DNA of 58,977 bases. It comes from Oscillospiraceae bacterium (GTDB taxonomy: Bacteria > Bacillota_A > Clostridia > Oscillospirales > CAG-272). Below are positions 1 through 7,895 of this stretch, piece after piece. Location of the stretch: the NCBI GenBank assembly GCA_015063445.1, contig SVUD01000006.1, positions 1-58,977 on the forward strand. The letters run 5' to 3'. Both the position numbers and the translations under genes were made by a program. Numbering within the stretch: the first letter of the stretch is position 1; every line of letters begins with the position of its first letter. The notes under the pieces are model-generated. The model was not told the origin of the DNA. It was given only the letters and a program-made list of their open reading frames with translations, and ran no database searches.

Positions 1-53
1 TTGCCGCTCGGGGTGAAGTGAGCGGAAATTGTTCCGCTGAAAACGAAAGAAAA
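1..53. repeat. Direct repeat copy 1 (non-coding)
   Basis: A 53-bp sequence that returns at 305-357 with one difference (position 24, G here, A there). It contains the hairpin AGCGGAA/TTCCGCT; the substitution in the second copy breaks one pair. No reading frame uses it. The two copies bracket about 250 bp of palindromic non-coding DNA. Its function is unknown; a repeated intergenic cassette is the simplest reading. Confidence 0.85.
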
Positions 54-91
54 GTAACATCTCCTCGCAAGGCAATATTCCTTACGGAATG

Positions 92-116
92 CGGAGTCTG
101 ACGCGCTATCCAGCTG
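92..116 (-). other. tRNA-like 5'-half fragment
   Basis: Read on the minus strand, this stretch resembles the D-arm and the first half of the anticodon arm of an Arg-type tRNA (CAGCTGGATAGCGCGTCAGA, then CTCCG). It has no 3' half, no T-arm and no acceptor stem, so it is not a functional tRNA. It is followed on the minus strand by an ATTCC/GGAAT hairpin instead of the rest of the tRNA. The assignment is by eye and tentative. Confidence 0.3.
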
Positions 117-197
117 TTCCTGACCATTCGTGTGTCGCTGTCTGCAGCCTGCGCAAGTCTCGGCTTTGACAGCTCGCACTCTTGGGACTTCGTATCC

Positions 198-222
198 AAA
201 AAACGATTAGCAATCGTTTTTT
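198..222. repeat. Perfect 11-bp-arm palindrome
   Basis: AAAAAACGATT, loop AGC, AATCGTTTTTT. Nearly the same palindrome (AAAACGATT, loop ATC, AATCGTTTT) is found at 14828-14848 inside the broken tRNA-Arg copy. It could act as a terminator in either direction, or be the core of a small repeated element. The rest of 54-527 holds no gene I can support. Confidence 0.7.
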
Positions 223-527
223 CTCACTCACCACGGGTAGAAATAGTTATTAAATTGGTATTATACTCAATTCAGTAATTGCCTAAGGGCAATGACCTTC
301 AGAGTTTGCCGCTCGGGGTGAAGTGAGCAGAAATTGTTCCGCTGAAAACGAAAGAAAAATTACACAACCACTATTTTATCATTTTTTGGTTTCTTTGTCA
401 ATAAGATTTTTGTCATAAAAAAGTGATAGGAAAAAAATTCACAAAATATGTAAAAAAGTTCATAAAAAATGTGAAAATAGCACAAAAAACATTTAATAAT
501 TTTTAATAAACAATTGTAAAAAAAGTA

Positions 528-556
528 GTGACAAATAAAAGAAAATATGCTATAAT
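528..556 (+). promoter_or_regulatory. Promoter of the lipoprotein pair
   Basis: GTGACA (528-533), 17-bp spacer, TATAAT (551-556), followed about 25 bp later by the ribosome site AAAGGAGGA of the first lipoprotein. A sigma-A type promoter. Confidence 0.75.
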
Positions 557-594
557 TAACACAAAGCGAAAGCTTAAAAAAGGAGGACATTATA

Positions 595-966
595 ATGAAA
601 AAAGTTTTATCAACACTCTTAGTATGCGTACTTCTTGTTGGATGCGTATTCACTCTCGCAAGCTGTGTATTTTCGCTTGGTCCCGTGACTATGATTTCGG
701 GAAAATATGAGCTTGATGCCGGTATTGGCGGAGTAACCTACGAATTCGGCGCCTTTGGCAAGGTAACCATAACCGCTGAGGCGTTTGGTGTTTCCACATC
801 CTTCGAGGGCGAGTACAAGGTTGACAATGAGGCTGATGAGATCACTTTCACCTTTGAAGATGATAAGGCTTCCGAGTATAGCGGAACCGTTAGCTTTGCA
901 TCGGGCAAAGAGGATGGTGTTAACTTCATTAGGCTCGGCGGCGTAAAGTACAATAAGGTTAAATAA
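595..966 (+). CDS. Small lipoprotein, unknown function
   Basis: 123 residues, start ATG behind AAAGGAGG. The N-terminus has a lysine pair, a hydrophobic stretch and the lipobox LASC (Cys at residue 24), so the mature protein should be lipid-anchored outside the membrane. The mature part alternates short glycine turns and beta-strand-like segments (about residues 30-120), resembling a small beta-barrel or lipocalin-like fold, but I do not recognise a family. It lies 25 bp before a second lipoprotein with an almost identical signal peptide, so the two are probably one transcript ending at the terminator at 1373. The function is unknown. Confidence 0.8.
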   Translation: MKKVLSTLLVCVLLVGCVFTLASCVFSLGPVTMISGKYELDAGIGGVTYEFGAFGKVTITAEAFGVSTSFEGEYKVDNEADEITFTFEDDKASEYSGTVSFASGKEDGVNFIRLGGVKYNKVK

Positions 967-991
967 TCCTATTTTAGAAAGGCAAAAAACA

Positions 992-1351
992 ATGAAAAGA
1001 TTTATATCACTTCTTCTTGTTTGCGTATTTGTATTAGGATGCGCATTCTCGCTTGCTTCGTGCAGTAAGGCAACCGAGTCTTATGCGAATAAGATCAACA
1101 AGGCTGCCGAAAAGGATAAGCATTATACTTACGAAAAAGTTATGAAGGATCTCGGCGATGAAGCTATAGACCTTACCTTTGGTACCGGTGTAGGAACCGT
1201 TATGGCTGTAAAGGGATGCAGCGAATGGGCTGATATCGAGGAAAAGCTTAAAAACGATGCAACCGTAAAGGGAATCGTTATCGTATTCGATTTGAAAAAG
1301 GAAGCAATCAAAGCTGAGTATCGCGAAATAAACGAAAACGATAAAAAGTAA
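992..1351 (+). CDS. Small lipoprotein, unknown function
   Basis: 119 residues; ribosome site GAAAGG upstream. The signal peptide ends in lipobox LASC (Cys 24), like the neighbour upstream. The mature part is charged, with a helical first half and a segment (about residues 55-75) rich in glycine and valine, ending in a Lys/Glu-rich tail. No family recognised. Its start-region similarity to the upstream gene is confined to the signal peptide, so they share export but not an obvious fold. Confidence 0.78.
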   Translation: MKRFISLLLVCVFVLGCAFSLASCSKATESYANKINKAAEKDKHYTYEKVMKDLGDEAIDLTFGTGVGTVMAVKGCSEWADIEEKLKNDATVKGIVIVFDLKKEAIKAEYREINENDKK

Positions 1352-1372
1352 TATAAGTAAACAATTATATAC

Positions 1373-1408
1373 AAAAAGCAGGTTTAACTCAAGGTTGACC
1401 TGCTTTTT
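1373..1408 (+). terminator. Rho-independent terminator
   Basis: AAAAAGCAGGT / ACCTGCTTTTT stem with a 14-nt loop, downstream of the lipoprotein pair. Confidence 0.85.
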
Positions 1409-1435
1409 GTGTTTTGATTTGTCATTAATATTGCA

Positions 1436-1487
1436 GTAATAAAAAAGAGGTTATCCGTAAGCATAAATGCATTCGTGATAACCTCTT
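1436..1487 (-). terminator. Rho-independent terminator of the tetR-type gene
   Basis: AAGAGGTTATC / GATAACCTCTT stem (1445-1487) followed on the minus strand by TTTTTTATTA. It lies just after the stop of the minus-strand regulator. Confidence 0.85.
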
Positions 1488-1504
1488 AAAATGTTTAGCT
1501 TAAA

Positions 1505-2077
1505 TTATGCGAACATCTTGTCTAACAGTTCCTTGATTCTTACAAGAAGGATTTCCTTTTCTATCGTAGGATCCTTAAACCAAGAAAGCAAAATATTGGC
1601 AATTCCTCCGTTAATGAAGTTGGCGGTAAAAGCGATATCCATATCGAGATTAGCGCCGCGGTCATTTGCATCCCTTAATTTTTCTAAAAGCGATGCGTGT
1701 GTACAGCTTATTATTGTTTCATAGAGTACAGGGAAAGAGCCGCTATTGAGTATATTTGAAAGTATTCCGGGATATTTTTCAAAATAAACGATAATTTCGT
1801 TCACAAAACGAAGAAAGTACTCTACCGGCGAAAAGGGATTAAAGTTGTTAGAAATAATAGATGTGGCAATGTCGTTTACGTTTTTCGTCGTTACGACGTG
1901 CAAAAAGTCGTACTTGTCCTTGAAATGCTTATAGAAGGTAGCTCTTCTGACACCCGCTTTCTCGCATAAATCAAATACCGTAATATCATCGAAAGGTATT
2001 TCGCACATCATTTCAGCGAGAGTTTGGGTGAGCTTTGCGTGAGTTTTAACTATTCTTAAATCAATTTTATTATTCAT
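1505..2077 (-). CDS. TetR/AcrR family transcriptional regulator
   Basis: 190 residues, usual for the family. A helix-turn-helix at about residues 25-55 carries the TetR pattern (FDLCEKAGVRRATFYKHF, with conserved FY and HF). The C-terminal helical half would bind a ligand and dimerise; the ligand cannot be read from sequence. The gene has its own promoter with a perfect palindrome on the -10 box, so self-repression is likely. No efflux or metabolic target gene sits next to it in the same unit. Confidence 0.88.
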   Translation of the reverse strand: MNNKIDLRIVKTHAKLTQTLAEMMCEIPFDDITVFDLCEKAGVRRATFYKHFKDKYDFLHVVTTKNVNDIATSIISNNFNPFSPVEYFLRFVNEIIVYFEKYPGILSNILNSGSFPVLYETIISCTHASLLEKLRDANDRGANLDMDIAFTANFINGGIANILLSWFKDPTIEKEILLVRIKELLDKMFA

Positions 2078-2115
2078 TATAAAGTCATACCGTCCTTGAA
2101 AATAAAATTATGAGT

Positions 2116-2146
2116 AAATTGTACAATTTTTCCAAACGAATGTCAA
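2116..2146 (-). promoter_or_regulatory. Promoter with probable TetR operator
   Basis: On the minus strand: TTGACA (plus 2141-2146), 17-bp spacer, TACAAT (plus 2118-2123). The perfect 14-bp palindrome AAATTGTACAATTT (2116-2129) covers the -10 box, where a dimeric repressor would block RNA polymerase. Confidence 0.75.
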
Positions 2147-2185
2147 GAAAATGGACTTTTGTTTAAGATTTTTTAAGAAACTCAG

Positions 2186-4654
2186 TTATTTCACTTTCCT
2201 TGATTTTGAGCAAGTAAAGTATAGTATCTGGCGATCCTTTGAGAGCCTTTTAAGAACCTGTGATGCCTTTTCAACGTGTCTGTCGTCAAATGCGATAAAC
2301 GGATCATCAAGGATTATAGGCGGAGATTCCTCGGAGTAAAGCGCGTCAATCAGAGCGAGGCGCATTGCCAGAGAATGCAGATCTCTTGTGCCTCGGCTAT
2401 ACGCTTCTGCCTGTCTCGATTTACCGAGATCTGTTTTCATTACCGCAAAAGAGGTGTCAATGGTGAATTCACCCATAGCCTCGTCGATAAGCGTCACGTA
2501 TTTATCAAAGCCGCGCTTCGTGGAATCGAGATATCTTGACGTCATAGAATCTCTCGATTTTGCGAGCATGTCCTTAGTTTTTGTAATAATACTGAGATTA
2601 TCACGGAATAACTCAATTTTTTCTTGTTTTTCGATAAGCTTTTGCTCAAGCTCCTCAATCGTGTCAATTTCACGCGTGGAGACGGAGTAATCGGCTTCCA
2701 TTCTGCTTTTTTCACGCTCGAGAGTGATAAGCTCATCCTCGAGAACCGAAAGCTCACGTGAAAAATCGTTTGTAGGAACACCTGCATCAATTGCAATGCT
2801 TTCCGGCTTTAAGTCTATACCGTGTGAAGAAGCAAAGCGCTCCGCATCATTTCTTCTGCGAGAAAGCGAGCCTCTTATAATCTCGTATTCGGCGAGATTT
2901 CTGCGTATTTCGGAAATAGGATCATCGGTTTTTGTAGGGAAGAGTGATAGGAATGTTTTAAGGCGGTCCTCATGGCGCATGATTTTTTCTCTGCAATTAG
3001 ATCGGTTTGCCTCTTTTTCAGACTCAAATTCGAGAAGCATTTCAAAGCGTCTGCGTTTATATGCTATAACCTCGGTTTTTTCTTCAAGCGTGAGCCCCTC
3101 TGCTTTCGGGAATTTCTCGCAAAATTCACGAACGTCTCTTTCAAGCACCAGAACATTTTGCAAAAAAGCTTCCTTTTCTTGTTTAATGAGCGATGAAGCC
3201 TTTTCCTTCTCCTCGTAATCAATAAGAGCCTTTTTGATAGCTTCAAGCGCTTCGCGTCTGGAATTGAAGACCCCGGAGCTTCCGTAAATCTCGTGAATAA
3301 AATCGTCTATCTCTTTAAGCGCACGAGAGTCTGCATTTGAACTTTTCTTTGAAAAAGCCGATATAATGCCAACTATTATTAGCAAAACGCCAAGTCCTGA
3401 GAGTAAATACAGAGGAGCGATTATAAATTTACCCGCAAAGAATCCAATAACAGAAAGCATAATTCCTATTATCGACAGTGAAAGGTTTGCGTATTTTCGA
3501 GAGCCGTATGATTCTTGGAGACATGAAATTCTCTCATCAACCTCTTTAAGAGTGGGTGCTCTTTTGAACGGAGAGGCTGTCGTGCTCGTTTCATTCTTTA
3601 TAAACGACGTCGCGCGGCTCTCGGCAACCTGCTTTGCGGCGTTTCTCATTCTGTCGCATTCTTCGGCTGTTGTTTCGTTCTTAAAGAATTCGCGCAGTGC
3701 CGAGATCTCAACGTTTTCGCCCATATCCTTGAGCGTGGTGTTAAGACGCTTGATTTCGGAAGCGCTTTCGGCTGCGAGAGCAATTTCCGCATTCGTGGGA
3801 ACGCTTTTCGCAAAAAAGCTCATAAGCTCACGCTCGCGCTCCTCGTCAGCCTTCAATGCTCCGAGCATGTTTTTGTACTGTATTTCGTATCCGCGCTTTT
3901 CTTTTTCAAGTCTTTCCTTGCGTTCTTTGTCAAGGATAATGCTTTTCTTTGACTTCAGCGTTGATATTTTTTCGTTGATTTTGGCTATTTCGGCCTCTGC
4001 TTGCGAAGACAAATCACGTTTTTCGTAGAGCGACTTGATTTTGTCCTCAAGCTCGCTTATTTCGTATTCTACCTCGCGTATCTCACCGCTTCCGCCACGC
4101 TTTTGATAAAACTTTCTGCGCTCGTCAAGAAGCTTTATAGCCTCGTCAAATCCACCGATATCGCCTTCTGTTCCAACGAGATTTGATAGCTTAGCTGATA
4201 TTGTCTGGTTTGTGTTTTTGCCGCTGAGATTTTTTTCGGAGAGGAAAACGGTTCTTTCAAAGCCGTCTGTGTCAATACCGAAAAGCTCTTCTCCGAGAGC
4301 GCTTGAAAATGCGTCTGATGCCTTACCCGTGTTAAGATTGTAAAGCTTAAAGGTATCGTCGCTTGCCTTTGGAGCGAAGGTTCTCTCGACTCTGTAATCA
4401 ATACCGTTCGCCTCGAAAACGATATATCCGCCGAAGGCTCCTCCCTGCCAGGGTGTATATTTTTTTCTGTCGTTTTCATCAAGGCTTTGGCGTCTTGAGT
4501 CGTCAAAGCCGTATAGCATCGCCTTAATGAACACGGATAGGGTGGTCTTACCGTATCCGTTGTCCTCGGTGAAGGTGTTGAGTCCTTCGGTAAAGGAAGC
4601 CTTATATTTCGAAAGCTTGCCGAAGTTTTCAACGTAAAGCTCTTTAATTTTCAT
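2186..4654 (-). CDS. Rad50/SbcC-like ATPase with a membrane hairpin (YhaN type)
   Basis: 822 residues. Walker A NGYGKTT at residues 32-38 follows the SMC/Rad50 start pattern (KIKELYVENFGKL). Walker B is IILDDPFIAFD near the C-terminus (about 780-790), preceded by a signature-like SRGTRDLHSLAMRLAL. Between them are long coiled coils. Two adjacent hydrophobic segments (about residues 385-430) look like a membrane hairpin. There is no CxxC zinc hook. These traits fit the Firmicute YhaN branch rather than canonical SbcC. It follows a Mre11/SbcD-like nuclease gene by 11 bp, so the pair probably forms a DNA end-processing or repair complex, perhaps at the membrane. Confidence 0.85.
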   Translation of the reverse strand: MKIKELYVENFGKLSKYKASFTEGLNTFTEDNGYGKTTLSVFIKAMLYGFDDSRRQSLDENDRKKYTPWQGGAFGGYIVFEANGIDYRVERTFAPKASDDTFKLYNLNTGKASDAFSSALGEELFGIDTDGFERTVFLSEKNLSGKNTNQTISAKLSNLVGTEGDIGGFDEAIKLLDERRKFYQKRGGSGEIREVEYEISELEDKIKSLYEKRDLSSQAEAEIAKINEKISTLKSKKSIILDKERKERLEKEKRGYEIQYKNMLGALKADEERERELMSFFAKSVPTNAEIALAAESASEIKRLNTTLKDMGENVEISALREFFKNETTAEECDRMRNAAKQVAESRATSFIKNETSTTASPFKRAPTLKEVDERISCLQESYGSRKYANLSLSIIGIMLSVIGFFAGKFIIAPLYLLSGLGVLLIIVGIISAFSKKSSNADSRALKEIDDFIHEIYGSSGVFNSRREALEAIKKALIDYEEKEKASSLIKQEKEAFLQNVLVLERDVREFCEKFPKAEGLTLEEKTEVIAYKRRRFEMLLEFESEKEANRSNCREKIMRHEDRLKTFLSLFPTKTDDPISEIRRNLAEYEIIRGSLSRRRNDAERFASSHGIDLKPESIAIDAGVPTNDFSRELSVLEDELITLEREKSRMEADYSVSTREIDTIEELEQKLIEKQEKIELFRDNLSIITKTKDMLAKSRDSMTSRYLDSTKRGFDKYVTLIDEAMGEFTIDTSFAVMKTDLGKSRQAEAYSRGTRDLHSLAMRLALIDALYSEESPPIILDDPFIAFDDRHVEKASQVLKRLSKDRQILYFTCSKSRKVK

Positions 4655-4665
4655 ATAAACGCCTC

Positions 4666-5736
4666 CTATTCATCAAATGCCTCTCCGGCAAGGGCGGAAA
4701 GTCCGCAATGTATTATCTTTTCCTTTTCCTCGTCGGTGAGGGTGTTATCCTCAAGGCATAGTCTTATAAATTCGCCTTTGAGCGATTTATCGTATTTGTA
4801 GTCCTCGGCGCGTGTTAAAAGCTTGCTTGAGTCCTTGATTTCAAAGTAATAAAAATCTTGTGAAAATCTGGTTTTTAAAAAGTCCTTATCGCAGCGAAGC
4901 TCAAGCTCTCTTTGACCGATAAAGTTAACACGGATGAGGTTTTCCGCGCCTACTCCGTATAATGCTTCTTCAATTCTTGCTTGCACGTCGGCAGTTCTTA
5001 AAGCGCCGCTTACGTCAACGTCCTTAATAATGAGTTTTCTTTTTGCGAACGGAATGAATTTATGCGTAACCAAATCGTCAGATACGCTTATAAGAGAAAA
5101 TCCAAGCTCCCCCGTCTCGTCAAAGCCTCTGCCCTCGGGAGTACCCGAATAAACGTAGGTGCAGCGCCTGTCGATTTTCCCCGAGGAGTAGGAATGATAG
5201 TGTCCGAGAGCAAGATAATCTATATTCTTGTCGACGGCGTCCCGAAGTCCTATAACACCGCCCTCCTTACTTCTGTCACGTATCTCGCCGTGAAGAACTA
5301 CGATGTTTTTGCGTATTGGATTAAGTGAAAGCGTCTCAAACATGTTTTCGCTCGTTTCGCTTCTTCCCGCAACCGTGATATTGCCGAAATCAAAATAAGT
5401 CCAGTCCTCGTCGAAAATGTAAAGATTCTTAGGTAAGGTCTCACCCGATTCACGCAAGAGGTTTCGTTCGTGGTTTCCGGGTAAATAGAAGAATGTCATA
5501 TTTTCAGCTCTGTCTATTATAGAAAGCGCGGAGTCAAGCTCTTTTTTAGTGGTTTTCTCGCTATCAAACATATCTCCCGCTATTATCATAGCCGAAGCGC
5601 CCATATTCATTCCGTCGCGGCACATACGGAAAAAGCTCTCGGTAAGCTCACGTCTGCGTGAAGCCACCTTAGAGGAGGGGAGCTTGGCAGATAGCCTTGA
5701 AGCGAGGTGTATATCCGATGTATGTATTATTTTCAT
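4666..5736 (-). CDS. Mre11/SbcD-like metallophosphoesterase (YhaO type)
   Basis: 356 residues. Calcineurin-type metal motifs are in order: HTSDIHL (residues 5-11), AGDMFDS (about 54-60), GNHERN (about 95-100), VVLHGEI (about 147) and GHYHSY (about 176). This is the nuclease partner of a Rad50-like ATPase, expected to cut DNA ends with Mn2+. The C-terminal third is the capping region of the family. It starts 3 bp after the AraC-type regulator stops and ends 11 bp before the ATPase, so the three genes form one operon. Confidence 0.88.
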   Translation of the reverse strand: MKIIHTSDIHLASRLSAKLPSSKVASRRRELTESFFRMCRDGMNMGASAMIIAGDMFDSEKTTKKELDSALSIIDRAENMTFFYLPGNHERNLLRESGETLPKNLYIFDEDWTYFDFGNITVAGRSETSENMFETLSLNPIRKNIVVLHGEIRDRSKEGGVIGLRDAVDKNIDYLALGHYHSYSSGKIDRRCTYVYSGTPEGRGFDETGELGFSLISVSDDLVTHKFIPFAKRKLIIKDVDVSGALRTADVQARIEEALYGVGAENLIRVNFIGQRELELRCDKDFLKTRFSQDFYYFEIKDSSKLLTRAEDYKYDKSLKGEFIRLCLEDNTLTDEEKEKIIHCGLSALAGEAFDE

Positions 5737-5739
5737 TTT

Positions 5740-6561
5740 TTACTTCTCCCTTCTGTATTCCGTAGGCGTTATACCGTAAGCCGCCGAAAAAACCTTCGAA
5801 AAATAGGATTGATCCGAAAAACCGCAGCTGAGAGCGATTTCGTTTATCGAAGCGTTTTCGTTTTCGAGCATTTTCTTTGCTCTTTCAAGACGCAGGGTGT
5901 TGAGATGCGAAATTACCGTTGTTGAAAATTCCTTTTTGAAAGCCGAAAGAACGGTGGACTTCGAGTATCCGACAGCCTCGCAAATATCCTTAACGGTTAT
6001 TTTCTCAGTGTAGTTCTCCGAGATAAATTTCATAGTCAGCTGACCCACGGACGGCTTCGGCGAGGTAACGGCGTTTGAAAGCGTGAGATAGCTTGCGCAC
6101 AGAGTCATAACGTTAACGTACGATTTTATCATATTTTCCTCTACAGACGGAATCAATGAGGCGATTTCTCTTGCCTCAAAATCGGTCTTGCCGTTTTTTG
6201 CGAGAACGTTCAGCATCGAGGAGATACCCTCGTTCGAGGTTCGAACCTGCCCCATCATAAGAAAGCCCGTAAGGATGCCGAAATTGTAAATAGGGCTCAC
6301 CGCCTCAATAAGATTATGTCGGCATTTGTAGATTATAGGCTCTCCCGATTCAAGCACCTTTGCGAATGCCTCCTTGTCACCCTTTTTGCAAAGCTCGCAT
6401 TCGTTTGGGTTGCATTTTTGAATATAAGAGCAAAAGCTGTTCTTTTTTTCGGGATATGCGGCAATTTCCTCAAATCCCGTGCTATGTAGCGAAACTCTGA
6501 AGCCCGAAATATTATAAAGCTCACGGAGTACTTTTGATATTTGTTCCTTATTCATAAGCAT
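5740..6561 (-). CDS. PocR-domain/AraC-family regulator
   Basis: 273 residues. The N-terminal half (about 8-150) matches the PocR sensory domain, with a Cys cluster CNPNECELCKKGD and the HNLIEAVSPI segment. The C-terminal 100 residues hold two AraC helix-turn-helix motifs (about 190-215 and 240-262, SINEIALSCGFSDQSYFSKVF). PocR domains usually sense small metabolites. It is unusual that this regulator is the first gene of an operon with a Mre11/Rad50-like pair. Starts at 6561 or the ATG two codons later (6555) are both possible; no strong ribosome site distinguishes them. Confidence 0.85.
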   Translation of the reverse strand: MLMNKEQISKVLRELYNISGFRVSLHSTGFEEIAAYPEKKNSFCSYIQKCNPNECELCKKGDKEAFAKVLESGEPIIYKCRHNLIEAVSPIYNFGILTGFLMMGQVRTSNEGISSMLNVLAKNGKTDFEAREIASLIPSVEENMIKSYVNVMTLCASYLTLSNAVTSPKPSVGQLTMKFISENYTEKITVKDICEAVGYSKSTVLSAFKKEFSTTVISHLNTLRLERAKKMLENENASINEIALSCGFSDQSYFSKVFSAAYGITPTEYRREK

Positions 6562-6645
6562 AGCTACCGCTTTAGAAAAGAAAAATCTTGCGAGCGGTAT
6601 TCATCCTTTTCAAAAAAATGTCAGAAAAATACTATTCTACAAATT

Positions 6646-6674
6646 ATTATACTATTTTACCTTGTAATTGTCAA
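6646..6674 (-). promoter_or_regulatory. Promoter of the AraC-nuclease-ATPase operon
   Basis: Minus strand TTGACA (plus 6669-6674), 17-bp spacer, TATAAT (plus 6646-6651). Consensus sigma-A promoter about 85 bp before the AraC-type start. Confidence 0.85.
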
Positions 6675-6702
6675 GGGCGTAATATAAAATATAAGAGGAC
6701 AA

Positions 6703-6731
6703 TTAACCAAAAAAATGCGTTTGTGTATAAT
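6703..6731 (+). promoter_or_regulatory. Promoter of the kinase-nagB operon
   Basis: TTAACC (6703-6708), 17-bp spacer, TATAAT (6726-6731). Divergent from the AraC-type promoter about 30 bp away. Confidence 0.6.
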
Positions 6732-6781
6732 GAAAAAAGCAAAGCGCATGGTACGTCTTTATAATTACATCATTGATTGGA

Positions 6782-7894
6782 ATGAATATGACCTCGATAA
6801 AAAATGTTTATGACGCCTTTTCGCTTAAAGGGAATTTTGAAAGCGCCGTGCAGTTTGGCGACGGACATATTAACGATACATATCTTGTATCTTGTACCGA
6901 TAACGGCATAAAAAAGCAATACGTATTCCAAAGAATTAATAAAAACGTCTTTCATGATTCCGAGCTGCTTATGAGCAATATGCTCAGCGTATGTGATTTT
7001 ATTTGCGCTGAGGCGGCTATGCGCGGCGATGACGAAAATAGAGAAGCGCTTAGTATAGTGCGAACAAAGGACGGAAAAAGCCATTATACAGATGACGAGG
7101 GCTACGCCTGGCGAGTTTTGAATTACGTACCTAACAGTAAGTCGTACACTGTTGCCACGAGTCCGCGGCAGATATACAGCGCGGCAAAGGCATTCGGAAA
7201 ATTTCAGCGTATGCTTGAAAAATTTCCCGTGTCGGATATAGGTGAAACTATTCCGGATTTTCATAATACTCCCAAAAGACTCGAAGCGCTGGTAAATGCT
7301 GCGGAGCGTGACGTGCTTTCACGGCTTGAAGAGGTAAGGGCAGAGTATGAATTTGCCATAGCAAGAAAGGATTTTTGCAATGTCCTTGAAGACCTTAAGA
7401 CTGAGGGAAAGCTACCTGTGAAGGTAACTCATAACGACACGAAGCTTAATAACGTGCTCTTTGATAAGGATACTGACGAGGCAATATGCGTTGTGGATCT
7501 TGACACGATAATGCCGGGACTTTCGGTAAATGACTTCGGTGATCTCGTTCGCTCGTCGGTCTCAACCGCCGCTGAAGATGAGCCCGACCTATCCCGTGTT
7601 GATTTTCAGATGGAGCTTTACGAGCTGTGCGTCAAGGGATTTGTTGAGGGCGCGGATGGAACTCTTACCGAGTGCGAGATGGAATATCTGCCTCACGGCG
7701 CGATAATGATGACGCTCGAATGCGGTATACGCTTTTTGACAGATTATCTTTCAGGTGACGTCTACTTTAAAACACATAGACCAAAGCAGAATTTAGACAG
7801 AGCGAGAACTCATTTTAAGCTTGTTTGGCAAATGGAGCAAAAGCTCACCAAAATGCGTGAAATTGTAAATAACTATTCTCAAAAGGGGGATTAA
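6782..7894 (+). CDS. N-acetylhexosamine 1-kinase-like phosphotransferase
   Basis: About 370 residues of the aminoglycoside-phosphotransferase fold. Motifs resembling N-acetylhexosamine kinase (NahK): GHINDTYLV near the N-terminus, catalytic loop VTHNDTKLNNVLFD (about 218-231) and metal-binding CVVDLDTIMPG (about 240-250). NahK-type enzymes phosphorylate GlcNAc/GalNAc at C1 with ATP. The next gene, 1 bp after the stop, is nagB, which supports amino-sugar use. The frame is open from TTG at 6773; ATG 6782 or 6788 are the likely starts. Substrate is inferred, and related kinases act on other sugars or amino alcohols. Confidence 0.8.
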   Translation: MNMTSIKNVYDAFSLKGNFESAVQFGDGHINDTYLVSCTDNGIKKQYVFQRINKNVFHDSELLMSNMLSVCDFICAEAAMRGDDENREALSIVRTKDGKSHYTDDEGYAWRVLNYVPNSKSYTVATSPRQIYSAAKAFGKFQRMLEKFPVSDIGETIPDFHNTPKRLEALVNAAERDVLSRLEEVRAEYEFAIARKDFCNVLEDLKTEGKLPVKVTHNDTKLNNVLFDKDTDEAICVVDLDTIMPGLSVNDFGDLVRSSVSTAAEDEPDLSRVDFQMELYELCVKGFVEGADGTLTECEMEYLPHGAIMMTLECGIRFLTDYLSGDVYFKTHRPKQNLDRARTHFKLVWQMEQKLTKMREIVNNYSQKGD

Positions 7895-7895
7895 T

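Noticed and set aside
1..357. CRISPR array
   Set aside because: Only two repeat copies about 300 bp apart with no regular spacers and no cas genes anywhere in the window.
360..653. 97-residue minus-strand frame rich in Phe/Tyr/Ile
   Set aside because: It is a by-product of AT-rich DNA, covers the plus-strand promoter and signal-peptide region, and has no ribosome site.
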